Below, piece after piece: positions 29,886 to 40,100 of a DNA stretch of 64,000 bases (position 1 is the stretch's first letter; each line of letters starts with the position of its first letter). The stretch covers positions 186,001 through 250,000 of the forward strand of contig CAVPPH010000002.1 of assembly GCA_963707275.1 (NCBI GenBank), written 5' to 3'. The notes below the pieces were generated by a model. It did no database searches and was not told the origin of the DNA. It saw only the letters and a program-made list of their open reading frames with translations. This stretch comes from JACKBK01 sp963707275 (GTDB taxonomy: Bacteria; Chloroflexota; Anaerolineae; JAAEKA01). The position numbers and the translations under genes were made by a program.

Positions 29886-29978
29886 CATCCACGAATGCCT
29901 TCGGCGTCACGAATACACGAATGCCAGGCCGCGCGCTCCTCATTCGTGTATTCGCGTTGCGCAGCATTCGTGGATGGC
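29886..29978. repeat. Inverted CACGAATGC repeat element
   Basis: Arms CCATCCACGAATGC and GCATTCGTGGATGG bracket internal GTCACGAATACACGAATGCC and ATTCGTGTATTCGCG, forming a roughly 90-nt hairpin between murA and the nuclease promoter. Relatives are at 26176 and 40023. Confidence 0.75.
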
Positions 29979-29985
29979 AGCCAGA

Positions 29986-30014
29986 TTGACCCTTCGCGGC
30001 TGGCGTGCTATAAT
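29986..30014 (+). promoter_or_regulatory. Strong promoter of the secreted nuclease gene
   Basis: TTGACC (29986-29991), a 17-bp spacer and a perfect TATAAT (30009-30014) give one of the best housekeeping promoters in the window. The start codon is 110 nt downstream with AGGAGG ahead of it. Confidence 0.8.
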
Positions 30015-30124
30015 TCTGCTCGTCGGTCTATCAGTCCACTACGCTCCGCGTACCCCCCAATCTAACCGTTTTGTTTCGCGCGCTGTTCCGCCGCGGATTG
30101 GCGCATTCTCCCAGGAGGAAAACA

Positions 30125-33100
30125 ATGTTGCAGGACATCGTACCGTCCAAACAAACGCTGCTCGTGCTGGCCGTGCTGGCCAGCCTGCTGATGGCGCTTG
30201 TCCTTCCCGCGTCGCTTGCGGCTGCACCGCTCCAAGGGCCAGATGACGGCTCGTATCAGAGTTTGCCCTTTTCGCAAGACTGGTCCAACACTGGACTGAT
30301 CACAACCGACGACGATTGGTCAGGAGTTGCGGGAATTATCGGTTTCCGTGGCGACGGTCTGACTGGCGCAACGGGCGCGGATCCTCAAACACTGCTGGCT
30401 GACGATTCGCCTGGTGTTCCCGACGTCATCGCTAACCAAACCAACCCAAATACGCTCACCTCAGGTGGCGTTGCTGAGTTCGAGATCACCGATCCGGTGG
30501 TAGCTTTTCAGGGATCGGGCACCGCTGATGCTCCCTATCTGCTAATTCATTTGAATACAACAGGATATCAGAGCATCAACGTCGTTTACAACCTACGCGA
30601 TATCGATGGCTCTGCTGATAACGCCGTACAGCCCGTAGCGCTGCAATTCCGTGTCGGCACGACAGGTGACTTCACCAACGTTCCAGCCGCTTTTGTTGCC
30701 GATGCTACTACTGGACCAAGTCTGGCCACCCTGGTGACTCCTGTTAATGTCACGCTTCCGGCAAGCGCGGACGACCAAACCCAGGTGCAGTTACGCATCA
30801 TGACGGCTAATGCTGTGGGCAGCGACGAGTGGGTGGGTGTTGATGACATCTCGATCACCGGCACGCCCAGCTCGGTTGATTTGCCTCCTACCGTTACCGG
30901 AAACAACCCAGCCAATGGCGCAACCAATGTGCCTGTCGACGCGACGGTCGACGTCACCTTCAGCGAATCGGTGGTCATCAGCGGCACAGTCGCCATCGAC
31001 TGCTCCAGCAGCGGCTTGCAGAACGTGACGCCGACCGGCGGCCCGACGACCTTCGACCTGCCGCACACGGACTTCACCAACGGCGAGTCGTGCACTGTCA
31101 CCATCGAGGCCGACCAGGTCACCGACCAGGACGGCGATCCCGACAACATGGCCGAGGATTACATCTGGTCGTTTGAAGTCACCGACGGCTGTTTCACCGG
31201 TGGCACGACCCCGATCCACGACATCCAGGGCGCCGGACTGACCAGCCCAATGGTCGGCCTGACTGCCACTGTTGAGGCTCTGGTCATCGCCGACTACCAG
31301 AGCGTTTCCACCATCCGCGGCTTCTTCGTCCAAACACCTGACGGCAACGAGGACGCCGATCCCGCAACCTCTGAAGGCCTCTTCATCTACGACAACAACT
31401 TCGGCGTCCCTGTGGCCGTCGGCGACTTTGTGCGAGCGGCCGGCTTCGTCAGCGAGTTTCAGAACCAGACGCAGCTCAGCTCGATCAACGCTGTGACGGT
31501 CTGCGACGGCGACCCGCTAACGGCGACACCTGTCAACGTGACGCTGCCTTTCTCCGACACCGTCTACCCCGAGCGCTTCGAGGGTATGTCGGTGACCCTG
31601 ACCGCAGACGCTGACCGTCAGCGAGAACTTCAACCTGGGCCGCGGCGGCATCCTGACCCTCTCCTACGAGCGATTGCAGCAACCGACCAACGTGGTGCTG
31701 CCGGGCGCGCCGGCCAACGCCTCGCAGGCTGACAACAACCGCAACCAGATCATGCTGGACGACGGCAACCTGGCCCAGAACCCCGATCCCATCATCTACC
31801 CGCCGCCGCAACTGACCGCGCTCAACACGGTGCGCAGCGGTGACGAGGTGACCAACATCCTGGGTGTCATGACCCAGGGCACGCCTGGCTGGTCCAGCGC
31901 CGGCATCCTCTATCGGGTCTATCCCTACGAGATGCCGACCTTCACCGACGCTAACCCGCGGCCTGTGGCGCCCGACCCGGTGCGCGCCGGCGTTTCGCTG
32001 CGCGTTAGCTCGTTCAACGTGCTCAACTACTTCCTGACCATCGACGACGGTGTCAACGATGTCTGCGGTCCTACGCAGGACCAGGAGTGCCGCGGCGCAG
32101 ATAGCGCCTTTGAGCTAACCCGCCAGCGTGACAAGCTGCTCCAGGCCCTTTACACATTGAACGCCGATGTCCTGGGCTTGATGGAACTAGAGAACACGCC
32201 TGGCGTCGAGCCATTGGCAGACCTGGTCAATGGCCTGAATGCGCTGGCAGGCGCCGGAACCTATGACTTCATCGACGCCGGCACCTTTGACCCCGGTGAC
32301 GTCATCAAGGTTGGCATCATCTACAAGCCGGGCGTAGTGCAGCCGGTTGGCAACTTCGCCATCCTGAACAGCCTCGTCGATCCCAACTTCGACACCGATC
32401 TGCACCGGCCAGCGCTGGCGCAGACCTTCGAGGAGATCGCCACTCTTGGTCGCTTCACCGTCGTCGTCAACCATCTGAAGTCCAAGGGCTGTACGGGCGC
32501 GACCGGCCTGGACGCCGACCAGAACGATGGCCAAAGTTGCTGGAACTACTCCCGCACCGTGGGCGTCAACGCCGAGCTAAACTGGATTGCCGGTGATCCC
32601 ACCGGCAGCGGCGATCCTGATTACATCATCATGGGCGACCTCAATGCCTATGCCAAAGAAGATCCTATGGCTGCGCTGGAGTTTGCCGGCTACACCAATC
32701 TTGAGACCGCCTTCGTGGGTCCCGACGCTTACTCCTACGTCTTCTTTGCCCAGGCCGGTTCACTGGACCACAGCATGGCCAGCCCCACCATGGCGCCGCA
32801 GATCAACGGCGCGACCACCTGGCACATCAACGCCGACGAGCCCAGCGTGCTGGACTACAACGTCGAGTTCAAGTCGCCCGGCCAGGTTGTCAGCCTCTAC
32901 AACGCCGATGCCTACCGCACATCGGACCACGATCCGCTGCTGATCGGCCTGAATCTGACGCCTCCAGAGCCGCCCAACATCGAAGTCGATCCGCAGAGCA
33001 TGAGCAGCACCCAGTTGCCTGACACCCAGGTCGTTCAGACGCTGACCATCAGCAATACCGGCGGCTCACCGCTGGAGTGGACCATCGATGAGGAACCAGT

Positions 33101-35442
33101 CGCCGGGCCGCCAGAGACTGTCCAGGCGGTCACTCGCATCGACTCGCAGGCAACCATGCAGGCAGAGTTGACGGGCGAGGACAACACAGCCCCGACAGCT
33201 ACCGGCCCGCGTGACCTGGCAGCTGCCGCGCGTGCGCAACGCATGCTGCTGACCACCGGTCTGCTGCTGATCCCTGACTCGACGACTGACCGCGTCATGG
33301 CCTTCGACCCGACCACCGGCAACCTGGTGGATGCCGACTTCATCCCGGCCGATCCGGACAATCTATCCACACCCAAGAGTGCGATCCTCAGCGCCGGCGG
33401 CAACAGCATCCTGGTTTCTGATCAGATCGACGACGTGGTGCAGGAATACGCCTGGACGGCAACTACATCGGCGTCTTTGCCCCGGCTGGCGGCCTGAACA
33501 ACGCCATCCTGGACAACATCACCGGCATCGACCTGCGGCCCAACGGCAACCTGCTGGTGACCGTCAACAGCGGGACGAATCAAGACTCGGTGGCCGAGTT
33601 CGACACCAGCGGCAACTACCTGGGCAACTTCGTTGCAAACGGTTCCGGCGGTCTCGACGGGCCTTTTGACGTCTACCCGCGGACGGCTGACTGGCTGGTG
33701 TCCAGCATCAACACGGACAACGCGTTGCGCTACGATTTGGCGGGCGCGTTTATCGCCAGCCTGGCCGGCATCAACAACTTCCCGCAGCAGGTGACCGAGG
33801 CAAGCAACACGAACGTGTTAATCGGCAACTTCGGCGGCACGCAGGAAGGTGTGGTTGAACTGACTGCAGCCGGCGCACTGGTCGGCATCTATGACCCGGC
33901 CAGTCTGGGCGGCTACCGCGGCGCCTACGAACTGCCCAACGGCAACATCCTGACCACCAACGGCAGCGGCGTGCATGAGATCGACCGCTCTGGCAACCTG
34001 GTGCAGACCAAGATCAGCGGCGTCAGCGGACAGTACATCGAGTACGTCGCGCCGCAGGTCGCCTGCGACCAGCCCGGCCGACGTGCCGTGGCTCAGCACC
34101 GATCCCATCAGCGGGACCACGGCGGCCGGTCAGGCAACCGATGTCGATGTGACCTTACGACTCGACTGGTCTGGCGGCGGCACCTACTACGCCAACCTGT
34201 GCATCACCAGCAACGACCCTGACGCCGGCAGAGGCCCTGGCAACGGCAGCGATGGTGGTTGTGCCGGTGAACTGATCGTCGAAGCAGTGCAGACACCGCC
34301 TAACATCGACGTCAGCCCGTTGAGCATGGCCAGCGCGCAAGGCGACAAACTCCCAGGTGACCCAGCAACTGAACGTGGGCAACACGGGCAGTCAGGACCT
34401 GACCTGGGCCATCGACGAAGAACCGGTTGTCCTGGGCGGCGAGGGTCTGGCGCCGCGCGCGGCTGCGACTGCTGACACCGGCAGCCGCGGTGGATCTGCC
34501 AGCGGCCCGGCGCCCATCGACTACGCCTCGCCGGCTGACTTCAGCGAGGGCTTCGATGACATCACGCTCCTGCCTGGCCAGGGCTGGTACTTCCAGAACA
34601 ACAGCCAACCGCTGGGCACCACCGACTGGTTCCAGGGCAACGACACGGTCTTCCCGGCCCAGGCCGGCGCGCCGACGGCCTACATCGGCGCCAACTTCAA
34701 CAACACAACTGGCGTCGGAACCATCAGCAACTGGATGCTGACGCCGGAGATCAGTCTGGCCAACGGCGACACGATCTCGTTCTGGACCCGTACTGCGGCG
34801 GGCAGCATCTGGCCTGACCGGCTGGAAGTGCGGCTGAGCACGGCCGGCGCGAGCACCAACGTGGGCACCCTGGCCACCGACGTAGGCGACTTCACGACGA
34901 TGCTGGTGGAAGTCAACCCGACACTGGCGCAGTTCGGCTATCCTGAAGACTGGACGCAGTACACGGCCACGCTCACCGGCATCCCCGGCGGCGCAACCGG
35001 TCGTATCGGCTTCCGCTACTTCGTGACGGGCGGCGGACCCAGCGGCAACAATTCGAACTACATCGGCATCGACACGGTGGAGTACACCAGCGGAGCGACG
35101 ACGCCCTGCACGGCCCTGGCCGATGTGCCGTGGCTGTCGCTGAGCCCGGACAACGGCACGACCACAGGCGGCGGCAGCGTCCCGGTGGACGTGACCTTCA
35201 ACTCGACCGGCTACGCGGTTGGCAACTACTACGCCAACCTGTGCATCACCAGCAACGATCCTGACGCCGGCCCTGGCAACGGGACCGACCTGGTGATCGT
35301 GCCGGTGACGCTGACCGTCCTGCCGCTGACGGCGGTGGCCCTGACAGACCTGGCCGCGGACAGCGCCGACCAGCCGATCAGCGCGACGACTGCCGCAGTA
35401 AGCGCCTTCCTGGCGGCTGCGTTGACGGCTGTGTCTTCGTAA
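30125..35442 (+). CDS. Giant secreted multidomain nuclease (several frameshifts)
   Basis: Fragments join to one exported protein of roughly 1,770 residues. It begins with a signal peptide (MLQDIVPSKQTLLVLAVLA...). In order follow a beta-sandwich region, an Ig-like SbsA-type domain (TGNNPANGATNVPVDATVDV), an OB/lamin-like region (VEALVIADYQSVSTIRGFFVQ) and an EEP nuclease domain with VSSFNVLNYF, MELEN, VVVNHLKSKG, MGDLNAY, LDHSMAS and TSDHDPL. Next come BACON-like repeats (ADVPWLSTDP, ADVPWLSLSP with YYANLCITSNDPDAG), a propeller-like region and a MAM-like segment. It resembles extracellular nucleases of the ExeM/NucH type and should degrade DNA outside the cell. Shifts occur near 31607, 33455, 34074, 34260 and 34350; the C-terminus lacks a clear anchor. 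Confidence 0.8.
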
Positions 35443-35481
35443 CCAGCCGCCGACGACGCCAGCAGCGCTAGTTCAACCATC

Positions 35482-35550
35482 AGGACTGGCAGTCCTTTGC
35501 GCAGCACTCCGCAGCGGAGCGGAGTGGCGCGAGGACTGCCAGTCCTTGAC
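35482..35550. repeat. GGACTGGCAGTCC hairpin element
   Basis: Arms AGGACTGGCAGTCCT and AGGACTGCCAGTCCT, each itself palindromic, flank ACTCCGCAGCGGAGCGGAGT. The element occupies the gap between the nuclease gene and malQ and would also act as a terminator. Confidence 0.65.
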
Positions 35551-35576
35551 ACTACCACAACAGAAAACTACCATCC

Positions 35577-37116
35577 ATGACTCGACTCGCAGGCGTTCTT
35601 CTACAACCGACCAGTTTTCCCGGCCGCTACGGCATCGGCGACCTGGGCGAAGCGGCCTATCGCTTTGTTGACTTCCTCAACGCGGCCGGCCAGTCCCTGT
35701 GGCAGGTGCTGCCGCTGGGGCCGACTGGCTACGGCGACTCGCCCTACCAGTGCTTCTCCGCCTTTGCCGGCAACCCGCTGCTGATCGACCTCGAACAACT
35801 GGTGGGCGACGGGCTGCTGACCTGGGACGAACTGAACGCCGTGCCTGCCTTTCCTGAAGACAAGGTGGACTACGGCTGGGTGATCAACTGGAAGCTGCCG
35901 CTGCTCAAGCAGTCGTATGGACGCTTCCGACGACCACGCCAGCGCTGAACAGGAGTTGGACTTCCAGATCTTCTGCGCCGAAAACGCCGACTGGCTGGAC
36001 GACTACGCCCTGTTCATGGCCATCAAAGACGCGCAGGGCGGCGGCGCCTGGGGCGGCTGGGAACTGGACATCCGCACTCGCCAGCCGGAGGCGCTCAAGC
36101 GTTGGGCAAGCGAGATGGCCGAACCGATCAGGATGCAGAAGTACCTGCAGTGGCAGTTCTTCCGCCAGTGGCTGGCGCTGAAGACCTACGCCAACGCCCG
36201 CGGCATTCGCATCGTCGGCGACATCCCCATCTTCGTGGCCTACGACAGCGCCGACGCCTGGGCCAACCGCGAGCTGTTCTTCATCGACGACGAGGGCCAG
36301 CCGACGGTCGTTGCCGGGGTGCCACCGGACTACTTCAGCGCCACCGGCCAGCTCTGGGGCAACCCGCTCTATCGCTGGGACAAGATGGCCGAGCGCGGCT
36401 ACACCTGGTGGATCGCGCGCTTCCGCGCTATGCTGACCATGGTGGACATCATCCGCGTCGATCACTTCCGCGGCTTCTACGACTACTGGGAGATACCCGC
36501 CGCCGAGGAGACCGCCATCAACGGTCAGTGGGTGCCGGGGCCGGGACCTGGCCTGTTCCGCATCGTGGAAGAGAAACTGGGCAAGGTGCTGATCATCGCC
36601 GAGGACCTGGGCGATTTCACCGCCAAGGCGCGCGCCGGCATCGATGCCCTGATGGCCGAGTTTGAATATCCCGGCATGAAGATCCTGCAGTTCGGCTTCG
36701 GCAGCGGGCCGACCGACAAGTTCCTGCCGCACAACTTCACGTCGTCTGACTGGGTGGTCTATCCCGGCACGCACGACAACGACACCATCATGGGCTGGTA
36801 CGCCAATTCGTCGCAGCCCTACGAGCGCGAGTTTGCGCTCAAATATCTCGGCAAGACTGACGCCAGCGACCTGGCCTGGGACATCATCCGGCTGGGTTGG
36901 GCATCGGTGGCCGACACAGCGATCACGTCAGTGCAGGACCTGTTGAGCCTGGGCAGCGAGGCGCGCATGAACGTGCCCAGCCGCGCCGGCGGCAACTGGC
37001 AGTGGCGCTACCGCCACGGCGACCTGAGCGAGCCGCTGCGTGAGCGCTTGCTGGATCTGACGCTGGTCTACGGCCGCGCGCCGCGCATCGCGGTGGAAGA
37101 GCCGCCTGTGGACTGA
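35577..37116 (+). CDS. malQ: 4-alpha-glucanotransferase (amylomaltase), frameshifted
   Basis: This GH77 enzyme (about 512 residues) transfers alpha-1,4-glucan segments in maltodextrin and glycogen metabolism. It shows the N-terminal family block GVLLQPTSFPGRYGIGDLG, SLWQVLPLGPTGYGDSPYQ and SAFAGNPLLIDL. It also has IVGDIPIFVAYDSADAW, the nucleophile Asp in IIRVDHFRGF, acid/base Glu in IIAEDLG and the transition-state Asp in YPGTHDNDT. One extra base near 35928 breaks the frame after SYGRFR; the second frame resumes at DDHASAEQELDF. A hairpin terminator follows at 37148. No other glycogen genes are nearby. Confidence 0.95.
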
Positions 37117-37147
37117 CAACGAACGTGGGCCGAGTTCGACAGCGTAT

Positions 37148-37186
37148 GAGAGTCTCCTGTGACCTTATTGGCCCCGGGAGACTCTC
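37148..37186 (+). terminator. Terminator after malQ
   Basis: A 10-bp perfect stem (GAGAGTCTCC / GGAGACTCTC) with a 19-nt loop lies 32 nt after the stop and is followed by TTCTTGCTTG. Confidence 0.6.
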
Positions 37187-37274
37187 TTCTTGCTTGAAGC
37201 TCGTTGAACTGAAGCGACGAAGTCTGGACCACGAAGCCCACACAACAAACCTGCCGCTGCCGACCCACCGCCGG

Positions 37275-37302
37275 TTGCCTTCCCCTGCGAACCTGATATA
37301 AT
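37275..37302 (+). promoter_or_regulatory. Promoter of the DHH gene, nearly leaderless
   Basis: TTGCCT (37275-37280), a 16-bp spacer and perfect TATAAT (37297-37302) end only six bases before the ATG at 37309, so transcription should begin at or next to the start codon. Confidence 0.65.
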
Positions 37303-37308
37303 CAAGGC

Positions 37309-38316
37309 ATGAGCCAAAGCAGTCTCGACCAGTTGCTGGGCGCCGTTGCCGGCGCGGATCAGGTGTTGATCCTGCCGCACAACGACCCCGACCCCGACGC
37401 CATCGCCAGCGCGTTCGGTTTGAAGAAGCTGTTGAACCAGCGCACGACCCTCCCGGTGGAGATCGCCTACCAGGGAATCATCGGGCGCGCCGAGAACAAG
37501 GCGCTGGTGCGCTATCTGGGGCGACCGCTGCGACCGCTGACCAGGGCGACTCTCCAGCGCTCCGCCTGCATTGCCCTGGTTGACACGCAGCCCGGCACCG
37601 GCAACAACCCGCTGCCAGCCGACATGACACCGCACATCGTTATCGACCACCACGCTTGGCGCGACGAGACCACCGCTGCGGCCTTCTACGATGTCCGGCC
37701 AGACTTCGGCTCCACCTCCACTATCGTGGCCGAATATCTGCAGGCGGCCGGGATTGTCCCCGACCGGATGCTGGCGACGGCGCTTTTCTACGGCATCAAG
37801 ACCGATACGATGGGGCTGGTGCGCGGCGCAACGCCAGCCGACGTGGATACGTTCCACACGTTGCAGGCGCTGACCGACCTCAACGCGCTGGACGAAATCC
37901 AGCGTGCGCAGGTGCCGGCCAGCTACTTCAAGGGGCTGGTGACCGCGTTCCAGTCGGCGCGCATCCGCGGCCCGCTGCTGACTGCCTATCTGGGACCAAT
38001 GAGCTATCCCGACCAGGCCGCCGAGATCGCCGACACGCTGCTGCGGCTGCAAGGCACGACCTGGGTCATCTGCGCCGGCTACCACGAGGACGAGTTAGTT
38101 ATTTCGGTTCGCAGCCGGGCGCGCAGCGGCGGAGCCGGACAACTGGTGCGCGCCATCGTCGGCGACCTGGGCATGGCGGGCGGCCACGGGACCATGGCGG
38201 CCGGCCACATCCCGCTGAACGGTGCCGATCCAACTGCACTGGCTGGCGTGCTGGAGCAGCGCGCGCTGGACCTGCTGAAACTCGACGCGAAGGTTCCCGA
38301 GTCGCCGTTGATTTGA
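37309..38316 (+). CDS. DHH-family phosphoesterase (NrnA-like)
   Basis: The 335-residue protein is a DHH/DHHA1 phosphoesterase related to oligoribonuclease/pAp-phosphatase NrnA. Motifs for Mn binding are HNDPDPDAIASAFGL (motif I), ALVDTQPG, VIDHHAW (DHH) and FYGIKTDTMGL. The C-terminal substrate domain has GGHGTMAAGHIPL. It would degrade short RNA or cyclic-dinucleotide products, or dephosphorylate pAp. There is no CBS domain or membrane segment, so it is not GdpP. The gene seems to be transcribed alone from a promoter that leaves no room for a Shine-Dalgarno sequence. Confidence 0.88.
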   Translation: MSQSSLDQLLGAVAGADQVLILPHNDPDPDAIASAFGLKKLLNQRTTLPVEIAYQGIIGRAENKALVRYLGRPLRPLTRATLQRSACIALVDTQPGTGNNPLPADMTPHIVIDHHAWRDETTAAAFYDVRPDFGSTSTIVAEYLQAAGIVPDRMLATALFYGIKTDTMGLVRGATPADVDTFHTLQALTDLNALDEIQRAQVPASYFKGLVTAFQSARIRGPLLTAYLGPMSYPDQAAEIADTLLRLQGTTWVICAGYHEDELVISVRSRARSGGAGQLVRAIVGDLGMAGGHGTMAAGHIPLNGADPTALAGVLEQRALDLLKLDAKVPESPLI

Positions 38317-38330
38317 AGCGACCCCGTACT

Positions 38331-38388
38331 TGTTCGTAGTAGGCGCTTCAGTGCCTCCGAACGGCGCTAAAGCGCCCTCTACAAACAA
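38331..38388. repeat. TTCGTAGTAGGCGCTTCAGTGCC repeat
   Basis: The segment begins TTCGTAGTAGGCGCTTCAG and ends GGCGCTAAAGCGCCCTCTAC, giving two small stem-loops in the gap before the hydrolase gene. Relatives occur at 43027 (inside a gene) and 57211. Confidence 0.65.
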
Positions 38389-38421
38389 CTGGATCTCATC
38401 CAGAACAAAAGGAAGCATACC

Positions 38422-39699
38422 ATGTTTCGCCTGCTGTCTGTTGCGTTAGGATTGTTCGCGGCCCTGTTGCCGGCCAGGCTGGTGGGTCGCACGTCGGGCA
38501 TCGTTCTCTGGGCGCTCAAGCTGGCGGCCGGCGCGCTGGCGCCGTGGATTGCGCTGGCTGGCGTTTTGCTGACCGCCCTGGGTGTTCGCCGGCGCGATCC
38601 GATCACCGCCGGCGCGGGGCTGGCTGCGGCTGTGCTGGCCGGCCGCTACACAGCGCGCGTCATCGAGCCGCACGACGGCTTCGACGCGGCCTTCGGGCCT
38701 GGCTGGCAGGCGCGCATCCCGCCAGAGCTGGAGAGCCGCATGCTGCGCCGCCGCTGGACACCGGTCACGATCCCGCCGACGGTCCGGGCCACCGCCAACG
38801 TCGTCTATTCCAGCGTCCCGGCCACCGGCGCGCCTCTGCGCTGCGATCTTTGGAGTCCGCCAACGGGCGTGCAACCGACCGGCCTGGGTGTGATCTACGT
38901 CCACGGCGGCGCGTGGCGGCTGATGAAAAAGGACATGTTCACCCGTCCCATGTTTCGGCGGCTGGCGGGCCAGGGACACGTGGTGATGGACATCGAGTAC
39001 CGGCTGGCGCCGGCCGCGAGTGTTCCAGAAATGGTCAGCGACGTCAAGCGGGCCGTTCTCTGGTTGAAGCGGCACGCGGCTGAGTACGGCGTCGATCCCG
39101 AGTGTATCGTGTTGATGGGCGGCTCAGCCGGCGCGCATCTGGCGATGATGGCCGCGTACACGACCGACGATCCGCTCTTCCAGATAGAAGGCGCTGACGG
39201 TGACACCAGCGTGCGTGGCGTCGTCAGCTATTACGGACCGGCCGATCTGATGGCGGTCTACGACGATGTGGAGGTCGCCACCGAACGGCTTCGGCGGCGT
39301 AAGCGTATCTGGCCTTACGGCCACATGGTCGAGATGGTTCTACAGGTCGTGGGCCTGATCCCATCGCACACATCCGTTGATCAAGCCGGCAATCTGGTGG
39401 GCGACCTGGTGGGCGCGCCGCGCGATGAGGATCCCGACCGTTTCCTGCGCCTGTCGCCGATAGGTCATGTCGGCCCACACTGCCCGCCGACGCTGCTGCT
39501 GCAAGGGACGGACGACATCTTTGGACTGGCGCCCTCGACCTGGCAACTGCACAACAAGCTGCGCGATGCTGGTGTGACGTCTATTCTGGTGGAGTTTCCA
39601 CAGACCGACCACGCCTTCGATCTTGCCCTGCCATGGGTATCGCCGGCCGCGCAGGCCGCGATGTACGACGTCGAGCGCTTTTTGGCGTTGATGTTGTAG
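38422..39699 (+). CDS. Alpha/beta hydrolase with N-terminal membrane segments
   Basis: The 425-residue protein begins with two or three hydrophobic segments (residues 3-15, 28-50, 62-72) and then an alpha/beta-hydrolase domain of the HSL/BD-FAE type. It has oxyanion motif VIYVHGGAWRL, DIEYRLAP, nucleophile elbow MGGSAGAHLA, acid Asp in LLQGTDDIFG and His in PQTDHAFD. The full triad predicts an active esterase or lipase tethered to the membrane. The substrate is unknown. It is separated from the DHH gene by a dispersed repeat, and the hexamer-repeat hairpin follows its stop. Confidence 0.85.
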   Translation: MFRLLSVALGLFAALLPARLVGRTSGIVLWALKLAAGALAPWIALAGVLLTALGVRRRDPITAGAGLAAAVLAGRYTARVIEPHDGFDAAFGPGWQARIPPELESRMLRRRWTPVTIPPTVRATANVVYSSVPATGAPLRCDLWSPPTGVQPTGLGVIYVHGGAWRLMKKDMFTRPMFRRLAGQGHVVMDIEYRLAPAASVPEMVSDVKRAVLWLKRHAAEYGVDPECIVLMGGSAGAHLAMMAAYTTDDPLFQIEGADGDTSVRGVVSYYGPADLMAVYDDVEVATERLRRRKRIWPYGHMVEMVLQVVGLIPSHTSVDQAGNLVGDLVGAPRDEDPDRFLRLSPIGHVGPHCPPTLLLQGTDDIFGLAPSTWQLHNKLRDAGVTSILVEFPQTDHAFDLALPWVSPAAQAAMYDVERFLALML

Positions 39700-39707
39700 A
39701 TTATTCC

Positions 39708-39800
39708 TCTCGTCCTCGTACTCCTACTCGTACTCTTCGGCAAGCGTTATGCGGGCAGACGAGTACGAGGACGAGTAGGAGTACGAGGATGAGTACGAGC
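39708..39800. repeat. CGTACTCCTACT hexamer inverted repeat
   Basis: The left arm is a run of 6-nt units of the type CTCGTA/CTCCTA and the right arm the complementary GAGTAC/GAGGAC/GAGTAG units, around an unrelated 20-25 nt loop. A very similar copy lies at 58738. Confidence 0.8.
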
Positions 39801-39823
39801 CTAACCCCCGAAAGAGGAAGTTG

Positions 39824-40018
39824 ATGACCGATACGATGCTGGTTTGTCTGAACTGCCAGCGACCGGAGAGCTTAGTTCCGCTGGTTTCTCTGCGCTACCA
39901 GGGCGGCAACGCGTGGATCTGCTCGCAATGCCTGCCCGTTCTGATTCACGATCCCCAGCGGCTGGCCGGCAGGCTGGCCAATGCTGAACTCGTTGACGCC
40001 GCGGATCACCACGACTGA
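39824..40018 (+). CDS. Small zinc-ribbon protein of unknown function
   Basis: The 64-residue protein starts at ATG 39824 with AGAGGAAG upstream. It has two CxxC pairs, VCLNCQRP and WICSQCLP, about 27 residues apart, which should bind one zinc ion. The C-terminus is acidic and His-rich (VDAADHHD). Its size and composition suggest a regulatory or adaptor protein, but no family could be named. It lies after the hexamer-repeat hairpin and is convergent with the MFS gene. Confidence 0.7.
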   Translation: MTDTMLVCLNCQRPESLVPLVSLRYQGGNAWICSQCLPVLIHDPQRLAGRLANAELVDAADHHD

Positions 40019-40022
40019 GCGG

Positions 40023-40100
40023 CCATCCACGAATGCTTGCGGCGACACAAATACACGAATGCCCGGAACGCGGTTTGGCGTTATTCGTGTGTCTGTGACA
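40023..40100. repeat. CACGAATGC repeat overlapping the MFS gene stop
   Basis: CCATCCACGAATGC, ATACACGAATGCC and ATTCGTGTGTCTG show the same family as 29886. The right part encodes the last residues (QTHE) and the TAA of the MFS transporter. Confidence 0.7.
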
